From: Bacillota bacterium
GTDB taxonomy: Bacteria > Bacillota > Clostridia > TANB77 > CAG-465
Reading direction: 5' to 3'
Assembly: GCA_023410645.1 (NCBI GenBank)
Contig: JAEYPQ010000019.1
Span: 1 to 60,755, forward strand
Length of the DNA: 60,755 nt
Shown here: in pieces, positions 51,043 through 59,478 of the stretch
How positions within the stretch are numbered: the first letter of the stretch is position 1
How the letters are laid out: every line of letters starts with the position of its first letter
Notes under the pieces: model-generated
Told to the model about the DNA's origin: nothing
Seen by the model: the letters and a program-made list of their open reading frames with translations, nothing else
Database searches by the model: none
Made by a program: the position numbers and the translations under genes

Positions 51043-51414
51043 TTAACCAGTTTTATTAGGTAATAATCCATCAATTATACCATAGATTGCTGCTGCAATT
51101 AGACTACTAGTAACAGATATATAATATCCATCTACAAAAAATTGAGTCATATATATAATTATCGCAGCACAGGTAAATCCGACAAGACCTCGACCTAGTG
51201 GAATATCATGTATACCTGTTATTATCGACATTAAATAATCAAAAATTATCATTGCTATACAACTTAATATAAGAATAGGAAAAGAAGAAATATGAAAATT
51301 TGGAGTAAAAAATACAGTTACTGCAAATACTGAAAGTGAAGTTAGGAATCGTATTATCATTTGCGAAATACGTAAAGAATCAGATACTTTTTTTATATTT
51401 TGAACATCTTCCAT
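51043..51414 (-). CDS. Small membrane protein of the phage-holin-4-like family
   Basis: The 123-residue protein has about four hydrophobic segments and the family patterns VSDSLRISQMIIRFL, FFTPNFHIS and GRGLVGFTCAAIIIYMTQFF. Despite the family name, chromosomal copies in Clostridia are common and not linked to phages. No phage genes are near here. GGAGGT is present before the ATG on the minus strand. It is divergent from the DUF421 gene. Confidence 0.72.
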   Translation of the reverse strand: MEDVQNIKKVSDSLRISQMIIRFLTSLSVFAVTVFFTPNFHISSFPILILSCIAMIIFDYLMSIITGIHDIPLGRGLVGFTCAAIIIYMTQFFVDGYYISVTSSLIAAAIYGIIDGLLPNKTG

Positions 51415-51504
51415 TTTAACCTCCCAAATATATAAAAATACATTTTTAATATTATTTGTATATTTTTTCGACTCTATGCAAAAAATAATTTTAGGTGATT
51501 TTGA

Positions 51505-52146
51505 ATGTTAATTGTCTTTTTTAGATCTCTAATTTTATATTGTGTTGTATTTATAATAATTAGATTAATGGGAAAAAAAGAATTATCTAAAGTTCAACCA
51601 TTTGAACTTGCAATAATAATTTTAATAGCAGATTTGGCTTCTGCTCCTTTAGCCTCAAGAGGAATTTCAATTTTTGATGGAATAATTCCAATAGTTACAC
51701 TTCTTATAGCTTATAGTATTTTTACACTTGTAACTCAATCTAGCAATAAAGTTCAAGATGTAATATGTGGTACCTTATCTTTGATAATAAAGGATGGAAA
51801 ATTAATTGAAAGTGAATTTTCTAAACAAAATTATACTATTCCGGATTTAATGGAACAATTAAGAGAGCGTGATGTTTTTAAAATACAAGATGTAAAATAT
51901 GCATTAGTAGAGACAAATGGAAACTTAAATGTAATAAAAAATTCTGATAATTTTAATGCGTTACCTTTAAATATAGTAGAAGATGGTAAAATCTCCGAAA
52001 CTAACCTTAAACTTCTAGATATGACAGAAGATGATTTAAATAAATTGCTACATAATAATAAATTAGATATGAAGAATATATTATTAGCTACTATGGATGA
52101 GAATTCAAATTTCATGTATCAATTAAAGGATGAGGTGAAATCATGA
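51505..52146 (+). CDS. DUF421 (YetF-like) membrane protein
   Basis: The 213-residue protein has three N-terminal membrane segments, with RLMGKKELSKVQPFELAIIILIADLASAPL typical of DUF421. A soluble domain follows (IIKDGKLIESEFSKQNYTIPDLMEQLRERDVF). The biochemical role of the family is unclear; in Bacillus, YetF-group proteins are associated with spores. AGGTGAT precedes the ATG. It overlaps the DUF4363 gene by ATGA, a pairing seen in many Clostridia. Confidence 0.85.
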   Translation: MLIVFFRSLILYCVVFIIIRLMGKKELSKVQPFELAIIILIADLASAPLASRGISIFDGIIPIVTLLIAYSIFTLVTQSSNKVQDVICGTLSLIIKDGKLIESEFSKQNYTIPDLMEQLRERDVFKIQDVKYALVETNGNLNVIKNSDNFNALPLNIVEDGKISETNLKLLDMTEDDLNKLLHNNKLDMKNILLATMDENSNFMYQLKDEVKS

Positions 52147-52523
52147 AACAATGGTTAATTTTAATTGTATCACTTATAGTACTTATACTTTCTGGAATTT
52201 GGGAAATTAATTATCTTAAGAATTCTTCTATATATGCACTATCTGACTTAGAATATTCTAGAAATTTAGTTGAAAATGGCAATTTTACTTTAGCTAATGA
52301 ACAGATAAATTCTATTGATGATTCATGGAAAAACATAAAAACAGTATGGTCAATATTTATTGATCATGAGGAAATAGGAAATATAGATGAAAGAATACTG
52401 GATTATAAGACTTGTATTGAATTAAAAGATAAAGATGAAGCTATAAAAGCGGCTAAGGAATTAGAAAGAATCTTTAAACATGTGGTAGAAAAACAAGAAA
52501 TTAGAGTTGGAAATATAATATAA
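52143..52523 (+). CDS. DUF4363 protein, partner of DUF421
   Basis: The 126-residue protein has one N-terminal membrane segment (about 4-22) and a helical outer domain (DDSWKNIKTVWSIFIDHEEI). This matches DUF4363, often found directly after DUF421. The 4-base overlap points to coupled translation and a joint function at the membrane. GATGAGGTGA within the upstream gene is its ribosome site. Confidence 0.8.
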   Translation: MKQWLILIVSLIVLILSGIWEINYLKNSSIYALSDLEYSRNLVENGNFTLANEQINSIDDSWKNIKTVWSIFIDHEEIGNIDERILDYKTCIELKDKDEAIKAAKELERIFKHVVEKQEIRVGNII

Positions 52524-52539
52524 TAATATATAAAATACT

Positions 52540-52573
52540 AGAAAATAGCATTATTTCATGCTATTTTCTTTTC
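52540..52573 (+). terminator. Terminator of the DUF421-DUF4363 operon
   Basis: AGAAAATAGCAT (52540-52551) pairs perfectly with 52558-52569, followed by TTTT. Confidence 0.82.
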
Positions 52574-52578
52574 ATTAA

Positions 52579-52607
52579 TTTACAAATTATAAAAAATATG
52601 TTAATAT
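52579..52607 (+). promoter_or_regulatory. Possible promoter of the small hypothetical gene at 52671
   Basis: TTTACA (52579-52584), 17 bases, TAATAT (52602-52607). The -10 box is weak. Confidence 0.4.
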
Positions 52608-52670
52608 ATTTTTATAACTAAAATATTATTGTAAATCATTTTCTATTTTAAAATGAGGAGGTATTATTAA

Positions 52671-53000
52671 ATGAAATTAGATTTAATTTTTTGCTTAAAC
52701 TGTAATGAATATAACCACAGAGAAATACCTGAGAAATTTGATATAGAAATATATGTCGATGATGAAACGGAAAAAGAAAGACAAGAGGATGTATTTATTA
52801 TTATTGCTGCTTTTAAGAGTGATGATGAGAGAGAATTTCTTTTAATTGCAAATGAGAGTGAATGGTATTTGAACGACGAAATAGATGTATTATGTTATGA
52901 GAGAAAAAATGAAATATTAACATGCGATTCTATTGGAAATGAAATATTAGAAAAAATTAATAATGAATATAATGAACACATTAAATTGGAAAAGTGTTAA
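52671..53000 (+). CDS. Small acidic protein, weak resemblance to DUF1292
   Basis: The 109-residue acidic protein has CLNC near residues 8-11. Its beta-rich centre (EDVFIIIAAFKSDDEREFLLIANESEW, then DEIDVLCYE) resembles the strand pattern of DUF1292 proteins. The resemblance is weak. No membrane span or signal is seen. GAGGAGG precedes the ATG. It is monocistronic and ends at a terminator shared with dapA. Confidence 0.5.
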   Translation: MKLDLIFCLNCNEYNHREIPEKFDIEIYVDDETEKERQEDVFIIIAAFKSDDEREFLLIANESEWYLNDEIDVLCYERKNEILTCDSIGNEILEKINNEYNEHIKLEKC

Positions 53001-53039
53001 ATTAAAGCCTACCATGTATTTGGTAGGCTTTAATTTTTT
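53001..53039. terminator. Bidirectional terminator between the small acidic gene and dapA
   Basis: ATTAAAGCCTACCA (53001-53014) pairs perfectly with 53021-53034, with T runs on both sides. Confidence 0.88.
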
Positions 53040-53907
53040 ACAATTCTTTTAAAGACTTTTTTAATATTTCAATATTAGAATTACTCATCTTGCAAAGAGG
53101 TAGTCTACATTCACCAACTTTTTTTCCTAATATATTCATACTTTCTTTTATTGGCATTGGATTTACTTCTATAAATAACTTTTTCATTAAATCTAAATAT
53201 TTAAATTGTATCTTTCTTGACTTTTCAATATTTCCTTCAAAGAAATATTTACAAAGATCATGCATTTCTTTTGGATATATATTTGCAATTACTGATATTA
53301 CACCAGCTCCACCAAGTGACATGATTGGAAGTGTTTCATCGTCATTACCAGAATATACAGCAAATTCTTTTGGAGCAATCGATAATAGCTTAGCAATTTG
53401 AGATATATTTCCACTTGCTTCTTTAATACCAACTACATTTGAAATTTTTGATAATCTGACAACTGTTTCTGGCTCAATATTTACACATGTTCTAGTTGGA
53501 ACATTGTAAATTATTATCGGTAGTGTAACACTATTTGCTATTTCTTTAAAATGGAGATATAGACCTTCTTGAGTACATTTGTTGTAATATGGTGTAACTA
53601 TAAGTAACCCATCTGCGCCAACACTTTCTGCATATTTAGATAATTCTATACAATGTCTTGTATTATTTGAACCAGTGCCTGCTATAACTGGTATTTTTTT
53701 ATTCACGTTTTCTACACTGAATTTTATTATTTCTTTTAGTTCATCGTCACTAAGAGTTGCAGCTTCGCCACTAGTACCACATACAACTACTGCATCAGTA
53801 TTTTTTTTAATATGAAACTTAAGTAACTCTTTAAGTTTCTTAAAGTTAACATTACCCTCTTCATCAAAAGGCGTTATGAGGGCTACACCAGAACCTTTAA
53901 AAATCAT
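53038..53907 (-). CDS. dapA: 4-Hydroxy-tetrahydrodipicolinate synthase
   Basis: DapA condenses pyruvate with aspartate semialdehyde, the branch point to lysine, peptidoglycan diaminopimelate and spore dipicolinate. The Schiff-base lysine is Lys162 (GIKEASGN), with Tyr134 (IIYNVPTRT), Tyr108 and Thr45 (CGTSGEAATL) around the active site. An upstream in-frame ATG at 53925 has no ribosome site, while AAAGGTCG lies before the ATG at 53907, giving 289 residues. It is the only DAP-pathway gene in the window. An inverted repeat lies upstream. Confidence 0.94.
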   Translation of the reverse strand: MIFKGSGVALITPFDEEGNVNFKKLKELLKFHIKKNTDAVVVCGTSGEAATLSDDELKEIIKFSVENVNKKIPVIAGTGSNNTRHCIELSKYAESVGADGLLIVTPYYNKCTQEGLYLHFKEIANSVTLPIIIYNVPTRTCVNIEPETVVRLSKISNVVGIKEASGNISQIAKLLSIAPKEFAVYSGNDDETLPIMSLGGAGVISVIANIYPKEMHDLCKYFFEGNIEKSRKIQFKYLDLMKKLFIEVNPMPIKESMNILGKKVGECRLPLCKMSNSNIEILKKSLKEL

Positions 53908-53927
53908 ATATACACGACCTTTCATTA

Positions 53928-53965
53928 TAATATACTAAATTATATTATTTGAATATAGTATATTA
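53928..53965. repeat. Inverted repeat upstream of dapA
   Basis: TAATATACTA (53928-53937) and TAGTATATTA (53956-53965) are perfect 10-base arms 18 bases apart, directly before dapA. This could be an operator or a leader hairpin. It is far too short to be a lysine riboswitch. Confidence 0.4.
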
Positions 53966-54015
53966 TGCAGAATATGTAGAAATATATTTTAAAATTAGTT
54001 TTAATATTTTAAGTT

Positions 54016-54044
54016 GACAATGCAATTCATGTTATATATAATAT
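54016..54044 (+). promoter_or_regulatory. Promoter of priA
   Basis: Perfect TTGACA (54016-54021), 17 bases, perfect TATAAT (54039-54044). Confidence 0.82.
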
Positions 54045-54060
54045 TATAAGAGGTAGAAAT

Positions 54061-56313
54061 ATGATTGTTAAAGTATTAATAAATACATCTGTTAAATCAC
54101 TAAATAAAGTTTATGATTATACTGTTCCAGAAGATCTTGTAAAAGACATTGAAATAGGTAAGAGAGTTGAAGTAAACTTTGGAAAATCAAGACTTGATAA
54201 TGAAGAAGGAATAATAGTAAAAATAATAGATGATGAAGAATATAACTCAAAATATAAATTAAAAGAGATAATTAGTATACTTGATGATGAATCATATATT
54301 AATGAAGATAAATTAAAATTTGCCAAATATATATCACATATATATTTTTGCAATGTATTTGATGCAATAAAGCTTATGCTTCCACCTGGAACAAAATCAA
54401 AAAATAGTAAAAAAAGTATAGACACAAAGCAGGATTTAGGAATTAGGTTATTAAAAAGTGAATCAGAAATAATGCAAGATATTGAATCGGGTGAAATAAG
54501 CAGTGCAAAGCATATAAGATTGCTTAGATTTCTTATGGAAAATGACTTAGTACTCGTAAATGACATAGTAGAAGGTATGGGGATTTCAAAAGCTGTAATA
54601 AATACTGTAATAAAAAAAAGATATATAGAAAAAATAAAAGTTGAACCAGAAAGGGATTTATTACAAGAATTCAAAGCAGAAAAAAGTGAAAAATTATTAC
54701 CTACTTCAGAACAAAAATATGCCATAGATAAAATAAATGAATATATATTAGATAATAAATTTAGAGAATGCTTACTGTTTGGTGTTACTGGAAGTGGCAA
54801 GACGGAAGTATATTTACAAGCAATAGAAACCGTGTTAAATCAAGGAAGAAAAGTTGTTATATTAGTACCTGAAATATCTCTCACATATCAAACTGTCACA
54901 AGATTTGTATCGAGATTTGAAAATAATATTTCAGTCCTTCATAGTAAAATGACAGTATCAAGAAGGAAAGAAGAATATAAAAAAATTAAGGAAGGAAAAA
55001 TAGATATAGTTATTGGCGCAAGATCTGCGATTTTTTCGCCTATAGAAAATGTTGGACTAGTTATAATCGATGAAGAACACGATTCAAGTTATTATTCTCA
55101 AACCACTCCAAAATATTCAACAAAAGAAATTGCAAGGTATATCTGTAATGAAAATAATGCAGTGTTGTTACTTGGCTCCGCAACACCTGAAGTAACTACA
55201 TTTTATAGAGCAAGAAATGGACTAATTGATTTAATAGAATTAAAATCAAGACCAAAGGATGCTGTGTTACCAAAGATAGAGTTAGTGGATATGAAAGAAG
55301 ATAGACTGCTTGGAAATTATTCTGTATTTAGTCAAAAATTAAAAGATGAAATATTATTTAACATCAAAAATAATGAACAAACTATGATATTTTTAAATAA
55401 AAGGGGATATTCTTCTTATCTTACTTGTAAAGATTGTGGGTATATATTTAAATGTAAAAAATGTGATGTTGCTATGACTTATCATAAAACAAGTGATATT
55501 CTGCTTTGCCATTATTGTTCACACACTGAAAAAAATACTAAAATATGCCCTAAATGTGGAGGAAACAATATATCAACATCAAGCATTGGTACTCAGAAAT
55601 TAGAAGAAGAATTATCTCAAATTTATCCAGAGATTACAACACTTAGAATGGATGCCGATACCACTATTGTAAGGGACTCTCATCAAAAAATATTAGATGA
55701 GTTCAAAAAAGAAAATATTAATGTGCTTATAGGCACTCAAATGATAAGTAAAGGACATGATATAGAAAATGTGACACTTGTTGGAGTACTTGGTGTAGAT
55801 AATATGCTTGCAATAAATGATTATACTGCAACTGAAAAAGCATATTCTAATATTTCTCAGGTGTCTGGTAGAGCCGGAAGAGGTAATAAAAAAGGAAGAG
55901 TAATAATTCAAACAAATGATCCTGAGAATTATATATTAGAGGCTGCTGTAGATAATGATTACAATAGTTTTTATGAAAAAGAGATTGAATACAGAAAAAT
56001 ATTTGAGTATCCTCCATTTATGGATATAATATTATTTGAATTTGTTGGAAATGATTTAAAACAAGTAAAAGAAGAATCAGATAAAATGTATAATATTTTA
56101 AATTCAGATGATAAAGAACTATATAAAGTATTTTCGCCTAAATCTCCATATATTCAAAAAATAAATAATAAATATCGAATAAATATAATAATTAAAACTA
56201 AAGTTAACACAGAATTATATAATGAAGTTTATAGAAAAATAGGGCAATATAATAAAATAAAAAATAAAAATATATCTTTAATAGTTTCAAAAAATCCATT
56301 ATTTATTGGATAA
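54061..56313 (+). CDS. priA: Primosomal replication restart helicase PriA
   Basis: PriA recognises stalled forks and reloads the replisome. The 750-residue protein has the 3'-end-binding N-terminal domain (about 1-105), Walker A GVTGSGKT (241-248) and DEEH (337-340). It has an RGYSSYL segment and eight zinc-binding cysteines at 456, 459, 465, 468, 483, 486, 496 and 499. The helicase C-terminal motifs GTQMISKGHD and QVSGRAGRG are present. AGAGGTAG precedes the ATG. It is a single-gene unit. Confidence 0.96.
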   Translation: MIVKVLINTSVKSLNKVYDYTVPEDLVKDIEIGKRVEVNFGKSRLDNEEGIIVKIIDDEEYNSKYKLKEIISILDDESYINEDKLKFAKYISHIYFCNVFDAIKLMLPPGTKSKNSKKSIDTKQDLGIRLLKSESEIMQDIESGEISSAKHIRLLRFLMENDLVLVNDIVEGMGISKAVINTVIKKRYIEKIKVEPERDLLQEFKAEKSEKLLPTSEQKYAIDKINEYILDNKFRECLLFGVTGSGKTEVYLQAIETVLNQGRKVVILVPEISLTYQTVTRFVSRFENNISVLHSKMTVSRRKEEYKKIKEGKIDIVIGARSAIFSPIENVGLVIIDEEHDSSYYSQTTPKYSTKEIARYICNENNAVLLLGSATPEVTTFYRARNGLIDLIELKSRPKDAVLPKIELVDMKEDRLLGNYSVFSQKLKDEILFNIKNNEQTMIFLNKRGYSSYLTCKDCGYIFKCKKCDVAMTYHKTSDILLCHYCSHTEKNTKICPKCGGNNISTSSIGTQKLEEELSQIYPEITTLRMDADTTIVRDSHQKILDEFKKENINVLIGTQMISKGHDIENVTLVGVLGVDNMLAINDYTATEKAYSNISQVSGRAGRGNKKGRVIIQTNDPENYILEAAVDNDYNSFYEKEIEYRKIFEYPPFMDIILFEFVGNDLKQVKEESDKMYNILNSDDKELYKVFSPKSPYIQKINNKYRINIIIKTKVNTELYNEVYRKIGQYNKIKNKNISLIVSKNPLFIG

Positions 56314-56318
56314 ATATA

Positions 56319-56368
56319 AAAAATATTCAATTTGGTCTAATTGCGCAACCAATATTGGATATTTTTTT
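56319..56368 (+). terminator. Terminator of priA
   Basis: A stem of 18 pairs with one bulge (56319-56336 with 56348-56366) is followed by a run of T residues. Confidence 0.8.
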
Positions 56369-56425
56369 GCTTTAATACATAAATATTACAATTATGATAT
56401 ATTTTTGTTACATATATAAAAAATA

Positions 56426-56454
56426 TTGTAGAAATTTATAAATTAATGTATAAT
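56426..56454 (+). promoter_or_regulatory. Promoter of the RCC1-repeat prepilin-like gene
   Basis: TTGTAG (56426-56431), 17 bases, TATAAT (56449-56454). Confidence 0.7.
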
Positions 56455-56483
56455 ATTCTTAAATATGTATAGGGGGAAATAAT

Positions 56484-58820
56484 ATGAAAAAGAAAGGAAT
56501 TTCTTTAATTGTATTAATAATTACAATAATAATTATAATAATTTTAGCGGGTGCTGTGATAATGAATTTTAGCAGCAATGATGTTTTTTCTTCTGCTGGA
56601 GATGCAAAAGTCTTAAACAATATATCTAATATAAAAGATGAGATTGAACTTTATAGAATGACTAAATATATAGACTATAATAACGAACTGGATTTATATC
56701 CAATTCAAAAGGACACAAATAATAACTATATAACAATGGATAGTTTGGATGATAATATAAAACAGGAATTTACTAATGAATTAAAATATATTCTTATAAA
56801 GAAATCAAATGAGACAGAAGATAATTCAAATATACCGGATATCGAAGACATAGATTATAAAAAGTTCTATAAATTAGATACTAACTTGATAAATTCAGCA
56901 AAAGTATTTAATGATGATTTATATATTTATATTGGCGATAATAGTTATGATGTGTATACTATAAAAGGAGTAAAATATAAAGGGATAATCGAATATAGTA
57001 TTATACCTCTTGGAAGTGTACTAAATTCAGAATATATAGCTCTTAATAATAATACTTTTAAGTTGTATGGTTATGGAACACTAAAGGTATTAGGGCAAAT
57101 AAATGATATAACAGGACAAACTTCTGATGAAGCAAATGAGTATGGGGGATTAAAAGAATTTATATATCCAGAACAAATAAGCAATCCACAAAATGTGAAA
57201 AAAACTTATTTTTCTTCAGGAACAGCATATATAATTGATGAAAATAATGATTTGTGGGCTTGGGGAGAAAATGTAAATAATAAATTGGGACAAGGGTATT
57301 CAAATAATGTAACATCGCCTATAAAAATTAATGAGAATATAAAAGTAAATGATCAACCAATTAAAGTAAAAGATGTTTGGGCTGGTCTAGAAAATACTTG
57401 GATTTTGGATACAGAAAACAGAGTTTGGGCATGCGGAACTAATGTAAGAGGTACTCTAGGTCAAGGAAATAATAATACTTACAAAGGTTATATAAATGTT
57501 ACACAAATTGATGGAAGTAAAATTAAAGAAATATATCCAAGTTTAGGTGAAGGATATACATTGATAGAATATAACGATGGAACAGTATATGGTTGCGGTG
57601 AAAATCATAACGGCGTATTTGCAAATGGAAATTATGATAATTCTTATAGTTTTATAAAGCTAGATTCTTATAAAAATGCTAAGAAAATTATAAGCGGTGC
57701 ATTTACAAGTTACATTTTAACTAATGAAGGTGATTTGTATGCATGTGGATATAATGGATATGGTTCTATCATAGTGAATGGTGAAGAGAGTTATAACAGT
57801 TTTGTAAAAATTGCTTCTAATGTTGTAGATGTTGCTTATGAGGAATCATTTAATTCAAACATCTTATATAAAACTAGTGATGGCAAAATATATGTTAACG
57901 GTTTATATAGATATGATTCAAATAATAATAGGATTTATGATGTATCTCCAAAAACTATTGAAGGTATAAATGATGTAAATACAATTATTAATAATGGTGG
58001 AATTATATATTCTAATGGTAAGATGTATACAAAAAATTATAATGTTGAATCCGGTAGTTTAACTTATACACCATACTATCCATCAATAACAAATGTTAAC
58101 GAAAAAATGAGTTTTCCATCAATGCGAGTTTTTAAGAGTAATGGTATTTATTATATGAGTGACTACCCTGATATAACACGAATAGGAAAAAGGGTTAGAA
58201 CATCATTAAAAGAAGTATTTAATAATGCAGTATTTGTACAGGGTATGGAAAATAATATAAGTATAGTTGATAAAGACACTAATATATGGGAGAGTTTGAC
58301 GTATAAAAATCCTCAACTAACAAATGTAAAGAAAATATTATCTTCTCCAACAGCAAAATATGTACTTTTAAATACTGGAGAATTATATGTAAAAGGTGAT
58401 ACATTTACAGGTTGTTGGGGTGATTTATCAAAAAAAGAAGAATATGTAAAAGTTACAAAGGATGGTACTATTCCATTTGATAATATAAAAGATATATTTG
58501 TTACAAATGATAGTGACTTTTTAATATTTGTAACTACTGATAATGAATTCTACTGGGCTGGTAGAGATTCTAAATTGTATTTTCCAGGAGGTATAGTGGG
58601 GGATATAAATATAACCTCTACTCAAGATAAAGTTACTAAATATCCGCATAAATTACCAATAAATGAAACTTTAAGTAAAATAATAGACAATATCAAAGAT
58701 ATAAATTATACTTCTTATTGGTCACAAGAAAGTTACTCTAAAGCAACATATATCTTAACTAATGATGGTGAACTATATTCTACTGGTGATAGTCCTAATA
58801 CTACACGGTTTTGGTTATAA
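56484..58820 (+). CDS. Prepilin-like surface protein with RCC1 repeats, 5' part of a frameshifted gene
   Basis: The reading frame gives 778 residues. It begins KKKGISLIVLIITI, the leader-helix of the local prepilin-like family. The shared module ends near residue 170 with YIYIGDNSYD. From about residue 240, RCC1-type blades repeat: LWAWGENVNNKLGQGY, VWACGTNVRGTLGQGNN, VYGCGENHNGVFANGN, LYACGYNGYG. The frame stops at 58818, in the middle of a blade. The blade continues in the +1 frame from 58813. The four-T run at 58809-58812 is the natural break point: three T residues would give an uninterrupted protein of about 895 residues. AGGGGGA precedes the ATG. Confidence 0.72.
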   Translation: MKKKGISLIVLIITIIIIIILAGAVIMNFSSNDVFSSAGDAKVLNNISNIKDEIELYRMTKYIDYNNELDLYPIQKDTNNNYITMDSLDDNIKQEFTNELKYILIKKSNETEDNSNIPDIEDIDYKKFYKLDTNLINSAKVFNDDLYIYIGDNSYDVYTIKGVKYKGIIEYSIIPLGSVLNSEYIALNNNTFKLYGYGTLKVLGQINDITGQTSDEANEYGGLKEFIYPEQISNPQNVKKTYFSSGTAYIIDENNDLWAWGENVNNKLGQGYSNNVTSPIKINENIKVNDQPIKVKDVWAGLENTWILDTENRVWACGTNVRGTLGQGNNNTYKGYINVTQIDGSKIKEIYPSLGEGYTLIEYNDGTVYGCGENHNGVFANGNYDNSYSFIKLDSYKNAKKIISGAFTSYILTNEGDLYACGYNGYGSIIVNGEESYNSFVKIASNVVDVAYEESFNSNILYKTSDGKIYVNGLYRYDSNNNRIYDVSPKTIEGINDVNTIINNGGIIYSNGKMYTKNYNVESGSLTYTPYYPSITNVNEKMSFPSMRVFKSNGIYYMSDYPDITRIGKRVRTSLKEVFNNAVFVQGMENNISIVDKDTNIWESLTYKNPQLTNVKKILSSPTAKYVLLNTGELYVKGDTFTGCWGDLSKKEEYVKVTKDGTIPFDNIKDIFVTNDSDFLIFVTTDNEFYWAGRDSKLYFPGGIVGDINITSTQDKVTKYPHKLPINETLSKIIDNIKDINYTSYWSQESYSKATYILTNDGELYSTGDSPNTTRFWL

Positions 58821-59172
58821 AAATTATGATTTTGAAAAATTGACTTGTTTTGGTAATAACAAAGTTAAATCTATAAAAACATATAATAATTATACTATTG
58901 CAGTGCTTGAAAATGGAGAAGTATATGCATGGGGATATAATGAATATGGACAATTTGGAGATGGTTATGATATAGGAGGAATATATCCTACTCCTCAAAA
59001 GTTAGCAATAAAAGAGAAAATCGAAAAAGTAACCCTAGGAAATGGATTTACTATATTTGCTAGTTCATTAGGAAGTGTTTATGGTGCAGGAAGAAATGAA
59101 TATGGTCAACTTGGAAATGGTAATAATATATCTACAGGTAAATTTGTAAGGTGTTATGAATTAGAAAAATAA
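58813..59172 (+). pseudogene. 3' part of the frameshifted RCC1-repeat gene
   Basis: This +1-frame segment continues the upstream protein with GYKNYDFEKLTCFGNN, then two further clear RCC1 blades (VYAWGYNEYGQFGDGY and VYGAGRNEYGQLGNGN). It ends at a stop codon at 59170. It has no ribosome site or plausible start of its own; an ATG in this frame at 58762 lies inside the upstream coding region and gives unrelated residues before the break. It is therefore the tail of the gene at 56484. Confidence 0.75.
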
Positions 59173-59416
59173 TTATATTTTATAAAATTAATCAACGATA
59201 AATTTTCGTTAGTTTAGAGTGAACTGTGCCTCAAATGTTAGTCTATTTTTTACCTAACATTTTTGGTGCAGTTCATATCTGTGTTTTGTACACTAAAAGC
59301 TGCATTATATGAGATATAATCACTTTAAAATTAGCTTTTATTCTTTATTTAATATTCAAATTGTAATTATTTAATAAAATTGTGCAATAATATAAAAAAT
59401 ATGATTATAAAAAATA
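59173..59416. other. Intergenic stretch with a long imperfect hairpin
   Basis: The stretch between the RCC1 gene and the last gene (about 306 bases in all) has no reading frame of interest. It holds a short AACGA/TCGTT hairpin (59194-59210) and a long one at 59219-59276. The rest is A/T-rich sequence leading to the next promoter. Confidence 0.6.
59219..59276. repeat. Long imperfect inverted repeat
   Basis: Arms of 23 bases (59219-59241 and 59254-59276) pair with only two mismatches plus G-U pairs, around a loop rich in T. No U-tract follows, so it is not a typical terminator. It may be a remnant of a mobile element end, a small RNA or a strong 3' hairpin. Confidence 0.55.
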
Positions 59417-59445
59417 TTGAATTATTTTATAAAAAAATATATAAT
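59417..59445 (+). promoter_or_regulatory. Promoter of the last prepilin-like gene
   Basis: TTGAAT (59417-59422), 17 bases, TATAAT (59440-59445). Confidence 0.7.
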
Positions 59446-59478
59446 AAATGTATAATAAATAAATTAAAGGAGGCGTAT

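Noticed and set aside
51043..51414. Holin-like protein as a sign of a prophage
   Set aside because: No lysin, terminase, capsid, tail or integrase gene is nearby, and chromosomal copies of this family are common in Clostridia.
53908..54060. Lysine riboswitch before dapA
   Set aside because: The whole dapA-priA gap is about 150 bases and holds only a short inverted repeat, with none of the conserved riboswitch core.
54117..54800. Long minus-strand open frame opposite priA
   Set aside because: Serine/isoleucine-rich translation without a start signal; it is a complement artefact of the priA coding sequence.
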